Source: Paracoccus benzoatiresistens
GTDB taxonomy: Bacteria; Pseudomonadota; Alphaproteobacteria; Rhodobacterales; Rhodobacteraceae
Length of the DNA: 64,000 nucleotides
NCBI RefSeq assembly: GCF_026913015.1
Contig: NZ_JAPTYD010000007.1
Coordinates: 62,001 to 126,000 of the forward strand
Direction of reading: 5' to 3'
In this document: in pieces, positions 18,705 to 28,152 of the stretch
How positions within the stretch are numbered: the first letter of the stretch is position 1
Layout of the letters: each line of letters begins with the position of its first letter
Notes under the pieces: generated by a model
What the model saw: only the letters and a program-made list of their open reading frames with translations
What the model was told of the DNA's origin: nothing
Databases searched by the model: none
Made by a program: the position numbers and the translations under genes

Positions 18705-20800
18705 CGCTCATGGACCAGCCCTCCGCCCCCGCGGCGACACTGCCCGCCACCCCGCCCGAGGCGCCCCTGGCCATGCCGGTCCAGGACTTCCATGCGCCGC
18801 CGAAGCAGGCCTTTCCGCGCCTGCGCAACGACTGGCGGGTCTGGATGGCGCGACTGGTGGCCTTTGGCGGAACGGCGGCAATCGCGGTCATCGGCTTTCT
18901 GCAGATGCTGCAGTCCTTTGGCGTTGACCCGACGCCGATGCAGTGGGCGCTGCTGGCCCTGTTCGTGCCGACATTCGCCTGGGTCGGGTTTTCCTTCTGC
19001 AACGTTCTTGCCGGACTGTTCGCATCAGACCTGACGACGCCGGACGGCCCAAACAACGCGCGTGTCGCCGTGGTCATGCCCATCTATCACGAGGATGCGG
19101 CCAAGAGCATCGGCCTGCTGACCGCCCTGGCGCGCGATCTTGAACGCGAGGGGATGGCCCACCGGGCCGAGATCTTCGTGCTGTCCGACAGCCGCGACCC
19201 GGTGATCGCGGTGAGCGAGACGCTGGTGATCGACGCGGCGCGCAAGCTGTCGCCCCTGCCGATCTGGTATCGCCGCCGCATCACCAACGAGGACCGCAAG
19301 ACCGGCAACATCAGTGACTTCATCCGCCGCTGGGGCGGGCGCTATGACCAGATGGTTGTGCTGGATGCCGACAGTATCATGTCGGGCGGCACCATTCGCG
19401 AGCTTTCGGCGCGGATGAACGCCGATCCGCGGCTGGCGCTGATCCAGACCATGCCCATCCTGGTCGGGGGCGAGACGATCTTTGCCCGGCTGACGCAATT
19501 CGCGGGCCGCGTTTATGGCCCGATGATCGCGCGCGGCGTTTCGGCCTGGTCGGGGGATACCGGCAATTTCTGGGGCCACAACGCCATCATCCGCCTGACA
19601 GCCTTCGCGTCGGCCTGCGGCCTGCCGCGCCTGCCGGGCAAGCCTCCCTTCGGCGGCACCATCCTGTCCCACGATTTCGTCGAGGCCGCGGCGCTCTGCC
19701 GGGCGGGCTGGAAGGTCCGGCTGGACCACGACCTGCGCGGCAGCTACGAGGGCTGCCCGCCGACACTGCTGGACATGGCCATTCGCGAACGCCGCTGGGC
19801 GCAGGGCAACCTCCAGCATTCGCGCCTGTTCGGGATCCGCGGGGCGCGCGCCATCTCGCTTGCGCATTTCACCATCGGTATCCTGGGCTTCCTGATGAGC
19901 CCGTTGTGGCTGGCCCTGATCCTGGTGGGCCTGGTCCTGTCGGCCACCGTGCTGCTGTCCACGCCCGAGTATTTCCCGACCGCCTATCAGCTGTTCCCCG
20001 ACTGGCCGGTCTTTGACGCCCGGCGGATGCTGTGGCTGTTCATCGCCGCGATGGGCCTGCTGCTGCTGCCCAAGCTGATCGCGACCTTTCGCGCCTGGTC
20101 GCGGCCCCTGGCCCGCAATTCGGGTGGCCCGGTCCGCATCTTCGCCAGCTCGCTGTTCGAGATCCTGCTCTCGGCCCTGATCGCCCCGGTGCAGATGCTG
20201 ATCCAGACGCGGCAGATCTATGAAATCCTGCGGGGTCAGGACAGCGGCTGGAACGCGCAGGTCCGCGCCGGGTCGATGCCCGACTGGAACGTCGTGCTCG
20301 CGCGGCACTGGGTGCATGTGCTGCTAGGCGTGGGCACGCTGATCGTTCTGGCGCAGTTTTCGCCCGCGCAGCTGATCTGGCTGTCGCCGATCCTGGCCGG
20401 GCTGATCCTGTCGCCCGTCACCTCGCGCTATTCGGCAAGCCCGATCTTTGGCCGCTGGGCGCGGATGCGCGGCCTGCTGGTCACCCCCGAGGAACGCGAC
20501 ACCCCGGCGATCCTGTCGGATGCGACAGCCGTCGTCCGGTCTCTGCCTCGGCCCCTGAAGGGCGCAAGCGGCCTGCTGCGGCTTGGCGGCGATGCCGACC
20601 TGATCAGCCGCCACGTGGCGCTGCTGCCCGACAATCCAGTTCTGCCCCGGGACAAGCGTCTGCACCGTATCACCGCCGGCGCCAAGATCGCCCATGCCGG
20701 CACCCGGAGCGAGGCGCTGGACTATCTGTCCCGCGATGAAACCGACGCGCTGGTCTCGGACCCCGCGCTGCTGCGGCAATGGAGCGTTCTGCCCTCATGA
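18701..20800 (+). CDS. opgH: Glucan glucosyltransferase OpgH
   Basis: OpgH is the inner-membrane GT2 enzyme that polymerises UDP-glucose into periplasmic glucan. Two helices (about 47-70 and 80-105) precede the catalytic domain with VVLDADS, GHNAIIR, SHDFVEAA and the RERRWAQGNLQH product-binding motif; further helices fill the C-terminal half. The ATG at 18701 overlaps the opgG TGA by four bases and yields 699 residues, shorter than the roughly 850 of E. coli, mainly in the N-terminus. The UDP-glucose dehydrogenase gene 36 kb downstream draws on the same sugar pool. Confidence 0.94.
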   Translation: MTLMDQPSAPAATLPATPPEAPLAMPVQDFHAPPKQAFPRLRNDWRVWMARLVAFGGTAAIAVIGFLQMLQSFGVDPTPMQWALLALFVPTFAWVGFSFCNVLAGLFASDLTTPDGPNNARVAVVMPIYHEDAAKSIGLLTALARDLEREGMAHRAEIFVLSDSRDPVIAVSETLVIDAARKLSPLPIWYRRRITNEDRKTGNISDFIRRWGGRYDQMVVLDADSIMSGGTIRELSARMNADPRLALIQTMPILVGGETIFARLTQFAGRVYGPMIARGVSAWSGDTGNFWGHNAIIRLTAFASACGLPRLPGKPPFGGTILSHDFVEAAALCRAGWKVRLDHDLRGSYEGCPPTLLDMAIRERRWAQGNLQHSRLFGIRGARAISLAHFTIGILGFLMSPLWLALILVGLVLSATVLLSTPEYFPTAYQLFPDWPVFDARRMLWLFIAAMGLLLLPKLIATFRAWSRPLARNSGGPVRIFASSLFEILLSALIAPVQMLIQTRQIYEILRGQDSGWNAQVRAGSMPDWNVVLARHWVHVLLGVGTLIVLAQFSPAQLIWLSPILAGLILSPVTSRYSASPIFGRWARMRGLLVTPEERDTPAILSDATAVVRSLPRPLKGASGLLRLGGDADLISRHVALLPDNPVLPRDKRLHRITAGAKIAHAGTRSEALDYLSRDETDALVSDPALLRQWSVLPS

Positions 20801-21930
20801 GGCGGCTCATCGCTCTGGATATGCTGCGCGGCTACGCGCTGGTCTGCATCATGCTGGACCACATGCCGGTTTCGGAACTGCGCTGGTTCACGCTGGCCAA
20901 TTTCGCGATCTTCGATGCGGCGGAACTGTTCGTCCTGTTGTCCGGCTTCCTGGTCGGCATGGTCTGGCTGTCGGTCGAGCGCAAGGAGGGCCGCCGCGCT
21001 GCCCAGTGGCGCTTTGCCCGCCGCGCCTTCGAGGTCTGGCGCGCCCTGGTCTTTGGCGGGCTGGTCATGGCGCTGGTCTCGGCCGGGCTTCTGGCGCTGG
21101 ACATGGATCACACGGCCATCTGGCACCAGTATGCCGTCTGGGTCCTGGAAAACCCCCTGGGCTTCTTCGGCGTCTTGGCCAGCATGTGGCTGCAGCCGAA
21201 CCTGCTGGATGTGCTGGCGGTCTATGTGATCCTGCTGGCCTCGGTCCCGTTCCTGGTGCCGATGCTGCTGCGCTATCCGGTGGGCTTCGCGGCCGCGTCC
21301 TTCGTGCTGTGGTGCTTTGCGCCGGTACTGAACGCCTTCGTGCCGAACCACCGCCTGGGGGGGCTGCTGTTCAACCCCTTCGGCTGGCAGATGCTGTTCT
21401 TTTCCGGCATTGCCATGGGTCTTTACCGCCAGACGATCATGCCGGTGCTGATGCAGTACAGAAGGCTGCTGACGGTCCTTTCCACGGGCATGTTCCTGTT
21501 CGGCACGGCCATCGTGGTCGCCGCCAAGTTCGGCGAGCCCGCGCTGCCCGTTCGCGACGCCCTGCGCCTGATCTATGGCGGAGAGATCGGCAAATGGGAC
21601 CTGGACGGCACGCGCTACATGGCGATCATGGGCGCAAGCTGGCTGGTCGCCGTGCCCCTGGCGCGCGTGATGGAGCGGATGGCCGCAAGCCGCCTGGGCG
21701 TGGCCCTGCAGCAGATCGGCCGGGGCGGGCTGTTTTCCTTCCTGGCCTGCGTGCTGCTGTCGGTGCTGGGCGACGCGTTCCAGATGAACCCCCTGGGGCA
21801 GGGCATCGCGCGCCGCATGGCCGTCGATGTCTGGGCAATCCTGGCGCTGTGGTGGATATCGGCACTGTGGCTGTCGCATGGCGCGCGCTGGCAGATGTCG
21901 ATCACCCTGCGGCACCAGGCCAAGGGCTGA
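20797..21930 (+). CDS. opgC: OpgC-type glucan acyltransferase
   Basis: This 377-residue polytopic protein opens RRLIALDMLRGYALVCIMLDH, the acyltransferase-3/OpgC start, and has about ten hydrophobic helices. OpgC proteins add succinyl groups to periplasmic glucans, giving them negative charge. The ATG at 20797 overlaps the opgH stop by four bases, so it is the third coupled gene of the glucan operon. The donor group is inferred from family, not visible. It ends 25 bases before the convergent tRNA-Cys. Confidence 0.9.
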   Translation: MRRLIALDMLRGYALVCIMLDHMPVSELRWFTLANFAIFDAAELFVLLSGFLVGMVWLSVERKEGRRAAQWRFARRAFEVWRALVFGGLVMALVSAGLLALDMDHTAIWHQYAVWVLENPLGFFGVLASMWLQPNLLDVLAVYVILLASVPFLVPMLLRYPVGFAAASFVLWCFAPVLNAFVPNHRLGGLLFNPFGWQMLFFSGIAMGLYRQTIMPVLMQYRRLLTVLSTGMFLFGTAIVVAAKFGEPALPVRDALRLIYGGEIGKWDLDGTRYMAIMGASWLVAVPLARVMERMAASRLGVALQQIGRGGLFSFLACVLLSVLGDAFQMNPLGQGIARRMAVDVWAILALWWISALWLSHGARWQMSITLRHQAKG

Positions 21931-21955
21931 GTGAAACGGCACAATCCGGGAAACC

Positions 21956-22029
21956 TGGAGGCGGGTACCGGAATCGAACCGGTCTTCACGGATTTGCAAT
22001 CCGCTGCGTAACCTCTCCGCCAACCCGCC
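21956..22029 (-). tRNA. tRNA-Cys (GCA)
   Basis: This is a 74-base cloverleaf on the minus strand with an encoded CCA. The acceptor GGCGGGT pairs with ACCCGCC, and the loop TTGCAAA has the anticodon GCA at 21995-21997. The T arm CCGGTTCGATTCCGG is intact. It is convergent with opgC. Confidence 0.97.
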
Positions 22030-22151
22030 GCCGAAAGGTTCGCATGGAATAGAGGATTGGCGCGCGGCCTGCAAGACAGGAATGTGCAGCGTTGCTAGGC
22101 CCAAGGAATCGTGGCAATAAGCTAGAGAGAAAGTTGCAAAGGTTCCCCGAG

Positions 22152-22805
22152 ATGAGCGATTTCGCCGCGCGGCGCATCATGATGGTGGACACGCAGGTCC
22201 GCCCCAACGACGTCACCAAATTCCCCGTCATCGAGGCCATGCTGGCCGTCCCGATGGAGGATTTCGTGCCCGACTCGCGCAGGGCGGTCGCCTATTCGGG
22301 TGAAAACCTGGATCTGGGACAGGGCCGCGTCCTGCTGGAGCCGCGGACGCTGGGCAAGATGATCGACATGCTGGACCTGCAGCCGGAGGACATGGTCCTG
22401 GATCTGGGCTGCGGCTATGGCTATTCGTCCGCGGTCATCGCGCGGCTGGTCCAGGCCGTCGTCGCCATCGAGGACAAGGCCGACATGGCCGCCGAGGCCG
22501 AGCGCCGGCTGGGCGAGGCGGGCGTTTTCAACGTCGCGGTGCTGAATGCCCCCTTGGCGCAGGGCGCGCTGAAGCAGGGCCCCTATGACGCCATCCTCAT
22601 CGGCGGCGGGGTCGAGACGGTGCCGGCGGCGATCCTCGAGCAGCTGAAGGAGGGCGGGCGCATCGCCGCGCTTTTCCTGGAAGGGGCCCTGGGCGTCGTC
22701 AGGATCGGCCATCTTCTCCACGGCCGGGTCAACTGGCGCTATGGCTTCAACGCCCAGGCTCCCCTGCTGGCAGGATTCGAGCGCGAAAGGGGATTTGTGC
22801 TGTGA
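22152..22805 (+). CDS. PIMT-like protein-L-isoaspartate methyltransferase
   Basis: This 217-residue SAM-dependent methyltransferase belongs to the PCMT family. The SAM site is VLDLGCGYG (residues 82-90), and N-terminal [12 protein letters not shown] with [16 protein letters not shown] is the family pattern. Alphaproteobacterial members often lack some isoaspartate-binding residues, so true repair activity is uncertain. The ATG at 22152 was chosen for homology; an upstream in-frame ATG at 22092 lacks support. The stop overlaps the TolC gene start by four bases, and this pairing is common in Rhodobacterales. Confidence 0.9.
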   Translation: MSDFAARRIMMVDTQVRPNDVTKFPVIEAMLAVPMEDFVPDSRRAVAYSGENLDLGQGRVLLEPRTLGKMIDMLDLQPEDMVLDLGCGYGYSSAVIARLVQAVVAIEDKADMAAEAERRLGEAGVFNVAVLNAPLAQGALKQGPYDAILIGGGVETVPAAILEQLKEGGRIAALFLEGALGVVRIGHLLHGRVNWRYGFNAQAPLLAGFERERGFVL

Positions 22806-24205
22806 TCAAGATGCGTTGTTTTTCAGGGGTCGCTGCCATCGCGCTGATGGCTTTCACCAGTCACGCAGCCATTGCCGAGTCGCTGGCCGACACGATGGTC
22901 GCGGCCTATCGCCATTCGGCGCTGATCGAGCAGAACCGCGCGGTGCTGCGCGCCGCAGACGAGGATGTCGCCGCCGCGCTTGCCGAGTTGCGCCCTATCG
23001 TTCAATGGACCGCAAGCCATTTCGTCAATCGGTCCGAAGGGCTGCAGGGCGACCATACCACGACCCGCTCGACCGCGCTGGAGATCGGCGCCCAGATGAC
23101 GCTTTACGACTGGGGCCGGTCGCAGCTTGCAATCGATTCGGCCAAGGAACAGGTGCTGGCGACGCGCCAAGGGCTTGTGGCCGTTGAACAGGACGTCCTG
23201 CTGGACGCGACGGCCGCGTTTTTCGACATCAAGCAGGCGACCGAACGCGTGGCCCTGCAACAGAACTCGGTCGAGGTTCTGACCCGCGTGCGCCAGGCCG
23301 CGCAGGATCGCTTCGACGTGGGCGAGATCACCGTGACCGACGTGGCGCAGGCCGATGCGCAGCTGGCGGAAACGCAGGCGGGGCTGGCCTCGGCCCAAGG
23401 GGATCTGGAAATCGCGCGCGAGGCTTACCTGGCGGCGACCGGACGCTTTCCCAACGCGCTGGACGCCCCCCCGCCGCTGCCTCGGCTGCCGGCCAATGTC
23501 GACGAGGCGCGGGCCCTCGGGCAGCGCAGCCATCCGCTGATCGGGCAGGCGCAGCGTCAGGCGGCTGCCGCCGAACTGGGGGTTGCTGCTGCTGCGGCCG
23601 AACGCAACCCGGTCTTCACGGGCAATATCGCGGCAGGCATCGAGCGTGCCCCGCAAACGCAGTTCGGCGGGGACTATGAAACCCGCGACAACGCCTCGGT
23701 GGGGCTGGAGTTGAACCAGACCATCTATTCCGGCGGGCGCCTGTCTGCCCAGCACCGTCGGGCGATGGCGTTCCGCGACGAGGCGCGGTCCAACCTGCTG
23801 AATGTCGCGCGCCAGATCAGCCAGCTGGTCGGCGAATCATGGGCCAACATCGACGTGGCCCGTGCCCAGATCGGCGCCATCGACGAACAGATCACGGCGG
23901 CGCAGGAAGCCTATAACGGGGTCCGCGAGGAAGCGCTTCTGGGCGCGCGCACGACGCTGGACGTGCTGGATGCCGAACAGTCACTGCTGGAGGCGCGGGC
24001 CGACAGGATCACGGCGGAAGCCAACCTCCAATTAGCACATTATCAACTTCTCGCTGCTATGGGTCGTCTTACGGTAGAACACCTCAACCTGGGGATTCCG
24101 ACATATGACCCTTCGCAGTACTACAACGCCGTGCGCGACGCGCCTTATACCAGCAAGCAGGGCGAAAGCCTTGATCGCGTGCTTCGCGCGATCGGGCGGA
24201 ACTGA
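22802..24205 (+). CDS. tolC: TolC-family outer membrane channel protein
   Basis: This is an outer membrane channel for type I secretion or efflux. A signal peptide (about residues 1-25, ending in HAAIA) precedes two OEP repeats made of long helices with a short beta part each. Typical motifs are [25 protein letters not shown] and [17 protein letters not shown]. Its 467 residues are normal. The GTG at 22802 overlaps the upstream stop; an in-frame ATG at 22811 is an alternative. No adaptor or ABC partner is adjacent, so it probably serves several exporters. Confidence 0.93.
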   Translation: MIKMRCFSGVAAIALMAFTSHAAIAESLADTMVAAYRHSALIEQNRAVLRAADEDVAAALAELRPIVQWTASHFVNRSEGLQGDHTTTRSTALEIGAQMTLYDWGRSQLAIDSAKEQVLATRQGLVAVEQDVLLDATAAFFDIKQATERVALQQNSVEVLTRVRQAAQDRFDVGEITVTDVAQADAQLAETQAGLASAQGDLEIAREAYLAATGRFPNALDAPPPLPRLPANVDEARALGQRSHPLIGQAQRQAAAAELGVAAAAAERNPVFTGNIAAGIERAPQTQFGGDYETRDNASVGLELNQTIYSGGRLSAQHRRAMAFRDEARSNLLNVARQISQLVGESWANIDVARAQIGAIDEQITAAQEAYNGVREEALLGARTTLDVLDAEQSLLEARADRITAEANLQLAHYQLLAAMGRLTVEHLNLGIPTYDPSQYYNAVRDAPYTSKQGESLDRVLRAIGRN

Positions 24206-24228
24206 CCTTCCGATCGGCGGGGGCATCC

Positions 24229-25095
24229 ATGGCTGACCCCCGTTTCTCGCAGAATGCGGCCCGCCTGTCGGAGGATATCGGGGACGTGCTGTCCGCCATC
24301 CGCCGGATGATTGCCGATGACGATGCGCTCAGCAGCGCGCGGGCCGGTGTCCAGGTGGAGCGCGGCAACCTGATTCAGGACGACGCCGGCGAATTCCTGG
24401 CCCGCCGCTATGGGGGCAATGCGGCCTTGGCGCGGCGCATGGTGGAAACGGCCGAATCGGTGCGTCCCGTAGAGCCCTCGGTGGTGGCCGCTGTGCAGCA
24501 GCCCGAACCCCCGCAAGCCACGCCGATTGTCCTGCGCGTTCCTTCCGAAACCGCCAGCAATGTGGCCCCCCTTCGGGTGGGGGCCGAACGCCGGATCGCC
24601 GAGCCGGAACAGGCCAAGCCGTCAGGCTGGCGGGCCTGGCTTCGCTCGGAGCCGCGCGAGGCGACGCCCCCGCAGCCCCAGCAGAGGCCTGCGCCGGGCA
24701 GTGTCGCTTCGGCGATCCAGGACGGCGGCGACGATGCCGACGATTTTGCCGAAGCCTTTGACTGGAAGGCCCGGATGCGTCCCGAACTGGACGAACTGGC
24801 CCCGGTTGCGGCGCTCAGGCCGGCCGAGCAACGCCTGTCCGTCTGGGCCATGTCGCCCGAACCTGCGGCCATGGACACGGTCGCCCAGTTGTCTGCCGCG
24901 GCGGATGCCTTTGACGCGGAACTGCAAGCCCAAGCGGGCATGGAGGACGCGGAACAGGACATCCGCGCCCTGCTGCGCGAGATGGTGCAGGAAGAACTGA
25001 ACGGCGAACTGGGCGAGCGTTTTTCGGCCAACCTGCGCGCCGTCATCCGGCGCGAGGTCGCGGCCGCCATCGAAGCTCAGCTGGATCGGTTCTGA
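24229..25095 (+). CDS. Low-complexity protein with conserved ends (possibly PopZ-like, DUF2497)
   Basis: This 288-residue protein has an N-terminal helical stretch (LSEDIGDVLSAIRRMIADDDA), a long alanine/proline/glutamate-rich middle that looks disordered (about residues 70-210), and a C-terminal helical block (IRALLREMVQEELNG and AVIRREVAAAIEAQLDRF). Two conserved ends around a disordered linker resemble the DUF2497/PopZ polar-organiser proteins, but the terminal motif is not close enough for a firm call. It follows tolC by 23 bases, so they are likely co-transcribed. A strong hairpin follows the stop. Function not assigned. Confidence 0.65.
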   Translation: MADPRFSQNAARLSEDIGDVLSAIRRMIADDDALSSARAGVQVERGNLIQDDAGEFLARRYGGNAALARRMVETAESVRPVEPSVVAAVQQPEPPQATPIVLRVPSETASNVAPLRVGAERRIAEPEQAKPSGWRAWLRSEPREATPPQPQQRPAPGSVASAIQDGGDDADDFAEAFDWKARMRPELDELAPVAALRPAEQRLSVWAMSPEPAAMDTVAQLSAAADAFDAELQAQAGMEDAEQDIRALLREMVQEELNGELGERFSANLRAVIRREVAAAIEAQLDRF

Positions 25096-25100
25096 GACAT

Positions 25101-25128
25101 CGGGCAGCGCCCGCCCCGGCGCTGCCCG
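25101..25128 (+). terminator. Hairpin after the tolC operon
   Basis: CGGGCAGCGCC (25101-25111) pairs with GGCGCTGCCCG (25118-25128), a perfect 11-base stem with a six-base loop, five bases after the stop codon. Only a short T-containing tail follows, so termination strength is uncertain. Confidence 0.6.
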
Positions 25129-25403
25129 GTTCCCATCCGGGGCGCGTTTTGCAGCCTCGTAGCGCCACGGGTCAGCGATCCCACCATGGCTTTCCGTGAG
25201 CCTCCACTTGGCCGCGTTGAGGTACCAGTGACGTCGCTGCTGTGCTTGGCCTGTTCATTCTTCCTTGCTTCGGAGCGCACGGCCGAGGTGACATCTGGAC
25301 GCCTGCTCGGTTCGACAAATCGGCGAACAGGCACGCACCGGCGGCCCTGCGTTTTCGCACGACGGGCCTTGCCTGACGGGCGCGACGGTGGTCTACCAAT
25401 TGC
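25129..25403. other. Intergenic stretch before cobT
   Basis: After the hairpin there is about 275 bases with no convincing gene. A 73-codon frame (25186-25407) has poor codon character and no ribosome site. No cobalamin riboswitch box was recognised, although the downstream gene serves B12 synthesis. The inverted pieces GCTCGGTTCG and CGGCGAACAGGC occur near 25310-25335 but form no clear structure. A promoter for cobT is expected here but could not be placed. Confidence 0.5.
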
Positions 25404-27269
25404 ATGAAAAAGTCCGACAACCCCGCCGATCCGTTCAAGAAGGCCTTGTCCGAGGCTACGCGCGCCCTGGCCGATGACCGCGAGTTGAACGTGACCTTCA
25501 GCGCCGATCCCTCGGGCGTGGCGGGCGACACGATGCGCCTGCCCCAGGTCAGCCGCCGCATGGCCCGCGAGGAGGTCCTGCTGGCCCGCGGCACGGCTGA
25601 CGCGCTGGCGATGCGGATGCGCCATCATGACGTGGCCACCCATGCCCGCTTTGCCCCTGCCGGCCCCATGGCGCGGGAACTGTACGAGGCGATGGAAACC
25701 GCGCGGTGCGAAGCGCTTGGGGCGCGTGACATGCCCGGCGCGCTGTCCAATATCGACGCCCGCATCGGCGCGGATGCCGACAAGAAGGGCTATGGCCAGA
25801 TCAAGGCCCCCGCCGATGCGCCTCTGGCGGTCGCGGCCGGCTATATCCTGCGCCAGGCCGCCACGGGCCGCGCGCTGCCCGCCGGCGCCCAGCATGTCGC
25901 CGACCTGTGGCGGCCCTTTGTGGAACAGCAGGCGGGCGGGTCGCTGTCCCATGTGAACGAGGTGCTGGCCGACCAGGCGGCCTTCGCGCGCCTGTCGCGG
26001 CAGGTGATCAGCGACCTGGGCTATGCGGACCAGCTTGGCGACGACCCCGACCAGCCCGAGGAGGACGAGGCCGAGGAGAACGCCGAGCAAGACGAGGAAG
26101 CGGGCGACAACCAGTCCCGCGACCAGGACGACAGCGAGGATGCCGAGGCATCGCCGGAACGCTCGCAGGAACAGCAGCAGGACGAACGGCAGGCCCAGGT
26201 CAGCATGGACGACCAGTCCGACGAGCAGCTGACCGACGAGGCCGAGATGCCTGAATCGGACACGCCGCCCGACATGCCGCCTCCGGTCAGCGAGGCCAGC
26301 GCGGATTACAAGGTCTTCAGCCAGCAATGGGACGAGGAGATTCGCGCCGAGGATCTGGCTGATCCGGCCGAGCTGGAGCGGCTGCGGGCCTATCTGGACA
26401 AGCAGCTGGAACCCCTGCGCGGGGCGGTGTCGCGCCTGGCCAACAAGTTGCAGCGACGCTTGCAGGCCCAGCAGAACCGCAGCTGGGAGTTCGACAAGGA
26501 GGAAGGCGTGCTGGACGCGGGCCGCCTGGCGCGCGTGGTGGCGAACCCGACCACGCCCTTGTCCTTCAAGGTCGAGAAGGACACCGAGTTCCGCGACACC
26601 GTGGTGACGCTGCTGATCGACAATTCGGGGTCGATGCGCGGCCGCCCGATCTCGATCGCGGCGATCTGCGCGGATGTACTGGCCCGGACGCTGGAGCGCT
26701 GCAGCGTCAAGGTCGAGATCCTTGGCTTTACCACGCGCGCCTGGAAGGGCGGCCAGTCGCGCGAGGCCTGGTTGCAGGCGGGCCGTCCCGCGCAGCCGGG
26801 GCGCCTGAACGACCTGCGCCACATCATCTACAAGGGGGCCGATGCGCCCTGGCGGCGGGTGCGGCCGAACCTTGGGCTGATGATGAAGGAAGGCTTGCTC
26901 AAGGAAAACATCGATGGCGAGGCGCTGGAATGGGCGCACAAGCGGCTGGTCAGGCGGTCCGAGGCGCGCAAGATCCTGATGGTGATTTCCGATGGCGCGC
27001 CTGTCGATGATTCGACCCTGTCGGTCAATCCGGCGAACTATCTGGAAAAGCACCTGCGCGACGTGATCGCCATGGTGGAAAAGAAGCGCATGGTTGAACT
27101 GCTGGCGATCGGCATCGGCCATGACGTGACGCGGTACTACGAACGCGCGGTGACGATCACGGATGCCGATCAGCTTGCTGGCGCGATTACCGAGCAGTTG
27201 GCGGCGCTGTTCGACGCCGACCCGCGGAAGCGCGCGCGCGCCATGGGCATGGCGGCCCGCCGCGCCTGA
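25404..27269 (+). CDS. cobT: Cobaltochelatase subunit CobT
   Basis: CobT works with CobN and CobS to insert cobalt into hydrogenobyrinic acid diamide in aerobic B12 synthesis. Residues about 1-200 are the CobT N-terminal domain; about 205-310 is a very acidic linker rich in Asp/Glu/Gln. The C-terminal third is a von Willebrand A domain with the metal site DNSGSM at residues 406-411. Its 621 residues fit the family. The cobS gene that usually lies close is not in the window, and neither is cobN, so the complex is encoded at more than one locus. Repeat copy B follows the stop by 14 bases. Confidence 0.95.
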   Translation: MKKSDNPADPFKKALSEATRALADDRELNVTFSADPSGVAGDTMRLPQVSRRMAREEVLLARGTADALAMRMRHHDVATHARFAPAGPMARELYEAMETARCEALGARDMPGALSNIDARIGADADKKGYGQIKAPADAPLAVAAGYILRQAATGRALPAGAQHVADLWRPFVEQQAGGSLSHVNEVLADQAAFARLSRQVISDLGYADQLGDDPDQPEEDEAEENAEQDEEAGDNQSRDQDDSEDAEASPERSQEQQQDERQAQVSMDDQSDEQLTDEAEMPESDTPPDMPPPVSEASADYKVFSQQWDEEIRAEDLADPAELERLRAYLDKQLEPLRGAVSRLANKLQRRLQAQQNRSWEFDKEEGVLDAGRLARVVANPTTPLSFKVEKDTEFRDTVVTLLIDNSGSMRGRPISIAAICADVLARTLERCSVKVEILGFTTRAWKGGQSREAWLQAGRPAQPGRLNDLRHIIYKGADAPWRRVRPNLGLMMKEGLLKENIDGEALEWAHKRLVRRSEARKILMVISDGAPVDDSTLSVNPANYLEKHLRDVIAMVEKKRMVELLAIGIGHDVTRYYERAVTITDADQLAGAITEQLAALFDADPRKRARAMGMAARRA

Positions 27270-27283
27270 TGCGTCCCGCGGTG

Positions 27284-27357
27284 GCAGGGGGTCCTCGGAC
27301 CCCCTGCGGACGCCCAGGGGCGTCCTACCCCCGAGGATATTTTTCTGAAGAAGAAAG
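27284..27357 (+). repeat. Hairpin-GGATATT repeat, copy B
   Basis: Two tandem hairpins follow cobT: GCAGGGGGTCC (27284-27294) with GGACCCCCTGC (27297-27307), and GGACGCCC (27308-27315) with GGGCGTCC (27318-27325). They are followed by CCCCCGAGGATATTTTTC and a purine-rich GAAGAAGAAAG. The stems differ in sequence from copies A and C, but the layout and the GGATATT tail agree. The tail also encodes the last residues and TAG stop of the convergent epimerase gene. It probably serves as a terminator for one or both genes. Confidence 0.75.
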
Positions 27358-28152
27358 CAACAAGGGCAGGGTGGCGCGCAGTCTTGCCATGCCGCCGGGA
27401 TGCCAGCCCATCGCGTGCAGTCGGGCGCAGTCCTGGACGCGCAGGGGTGCCGGGTTGGCGCGAAGGGGCAGGGGGTGCGGGCTGCCTGTCAGGGCCTGGA
27501 CCGCTGCCAGCAGGTCGTGGCGATCCAAAACCAGATCGCTGCAGTTCACCTGCGGGGGCGGGTCTGGCTGGGACAGCAGCAGCAGGATCGCGGCGGCCAG
27601 GTCGTCGCCATGAACCTCGGTCGCGATGCGGGGCGGGATGGGGCGGCCCGCCAGGTAATCGCCGAACAGGTCGTGCCATTTGTCGGGCAAGCCATAGACC
27701 CCTGTTGCGCGGATCGCGGTGCCTTTGACAGGCAGGCCTGCAAGATAGGCCTCGGCGTCGGCCTTGACCCGGCTGTAAAGGTTGGCGGGCCGGGCAGGCA
27801 GGTCGTCCGGCAAGACGGTTCCGGGCGGATAGCCGTCATGGACCGCGCGAGAGGACAGGAAGACGATCCCGCCCACCCCGTCGCGCAACGCGGCATCGAA
27901 GAGCCGCCGGGTGCCGTCGCCGTTCAGGCGCAGGAAGCCGTCCGGATCGTCGCCCTCTCCCCCGCGATAGCGGCCGGGGGCATGGGCAAAGGCGCAGTGG
28001 ATCAGCGCGTCATGGCCGGACAGGTCGGGGGCATCGCCCAGGCGAAAGCCCGTGCCGCGATCGAGGCGGGTCACCTGGTGGCCCGCGGCTTGCGCGGCCC
28101 GCAGCACGAAGCTGCCGACGATGCCCGATGCGCCTGTCAGGGCGATGCGCAT
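27325..28152 (-). CDS. NAD-dependent epimerase/dehydratase family protein
   Basis: This 275-residue protein has a Rossmann start, MRIALTGASGIVGSFVLRAA, with the GxxGxxG-type dinucleotide motif at residues 7-13. The SDR active site (Tyr in LYSRVKADAEAYL, with a lysine three on) and SSRAVHDG are also present, so it is an extended SDR. Likely substrates are nucleotide sugars. The ATG at 28152 overlaps the stop of the GT8 gene by four bases, tying the two into one operon. The C-terminal residues SSSEKYPRG are encoded by repeat copy B, so the natural end of the protein may have been altered by the repeat. Confidence 0.85.
   Translation of the reverse strand: MRIALTGASGIVGSFVLRAAQAAGHQVTRLDRGTGFRLGDAPDLSGHDALIHCAFAHAPGRYRGGEGDDPDGFLRLNGDGTRRLFDAALRDGVGGIVFLSSRAVHDGYPPGTVLPDDLPARPANLYSRVKADAEAYLAGLPVKGTAIRATGVYGLPDKWHDLFGDYLAGRPIPPRIATEVHGDDLAAAILLLLSQPDPPPQVNCSDLVLDRHDLLAAVQALTGSPHPLPLRANPAPLRVQDCARLHAMGWHPGGMARLRATLPLLLSSSEKYPRG

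Noticed and set aside
25129..25403. A cobalamin riboswitch upstream of cobT
   Set aside because: The expected B12-box and surrounding conserved elements were not found by eye.
25186..25407. A 73-codon frame before cobT
   Set aside because: It has no ribosome site or family resemblance, and is Arg-rich as random high-GC frames are.
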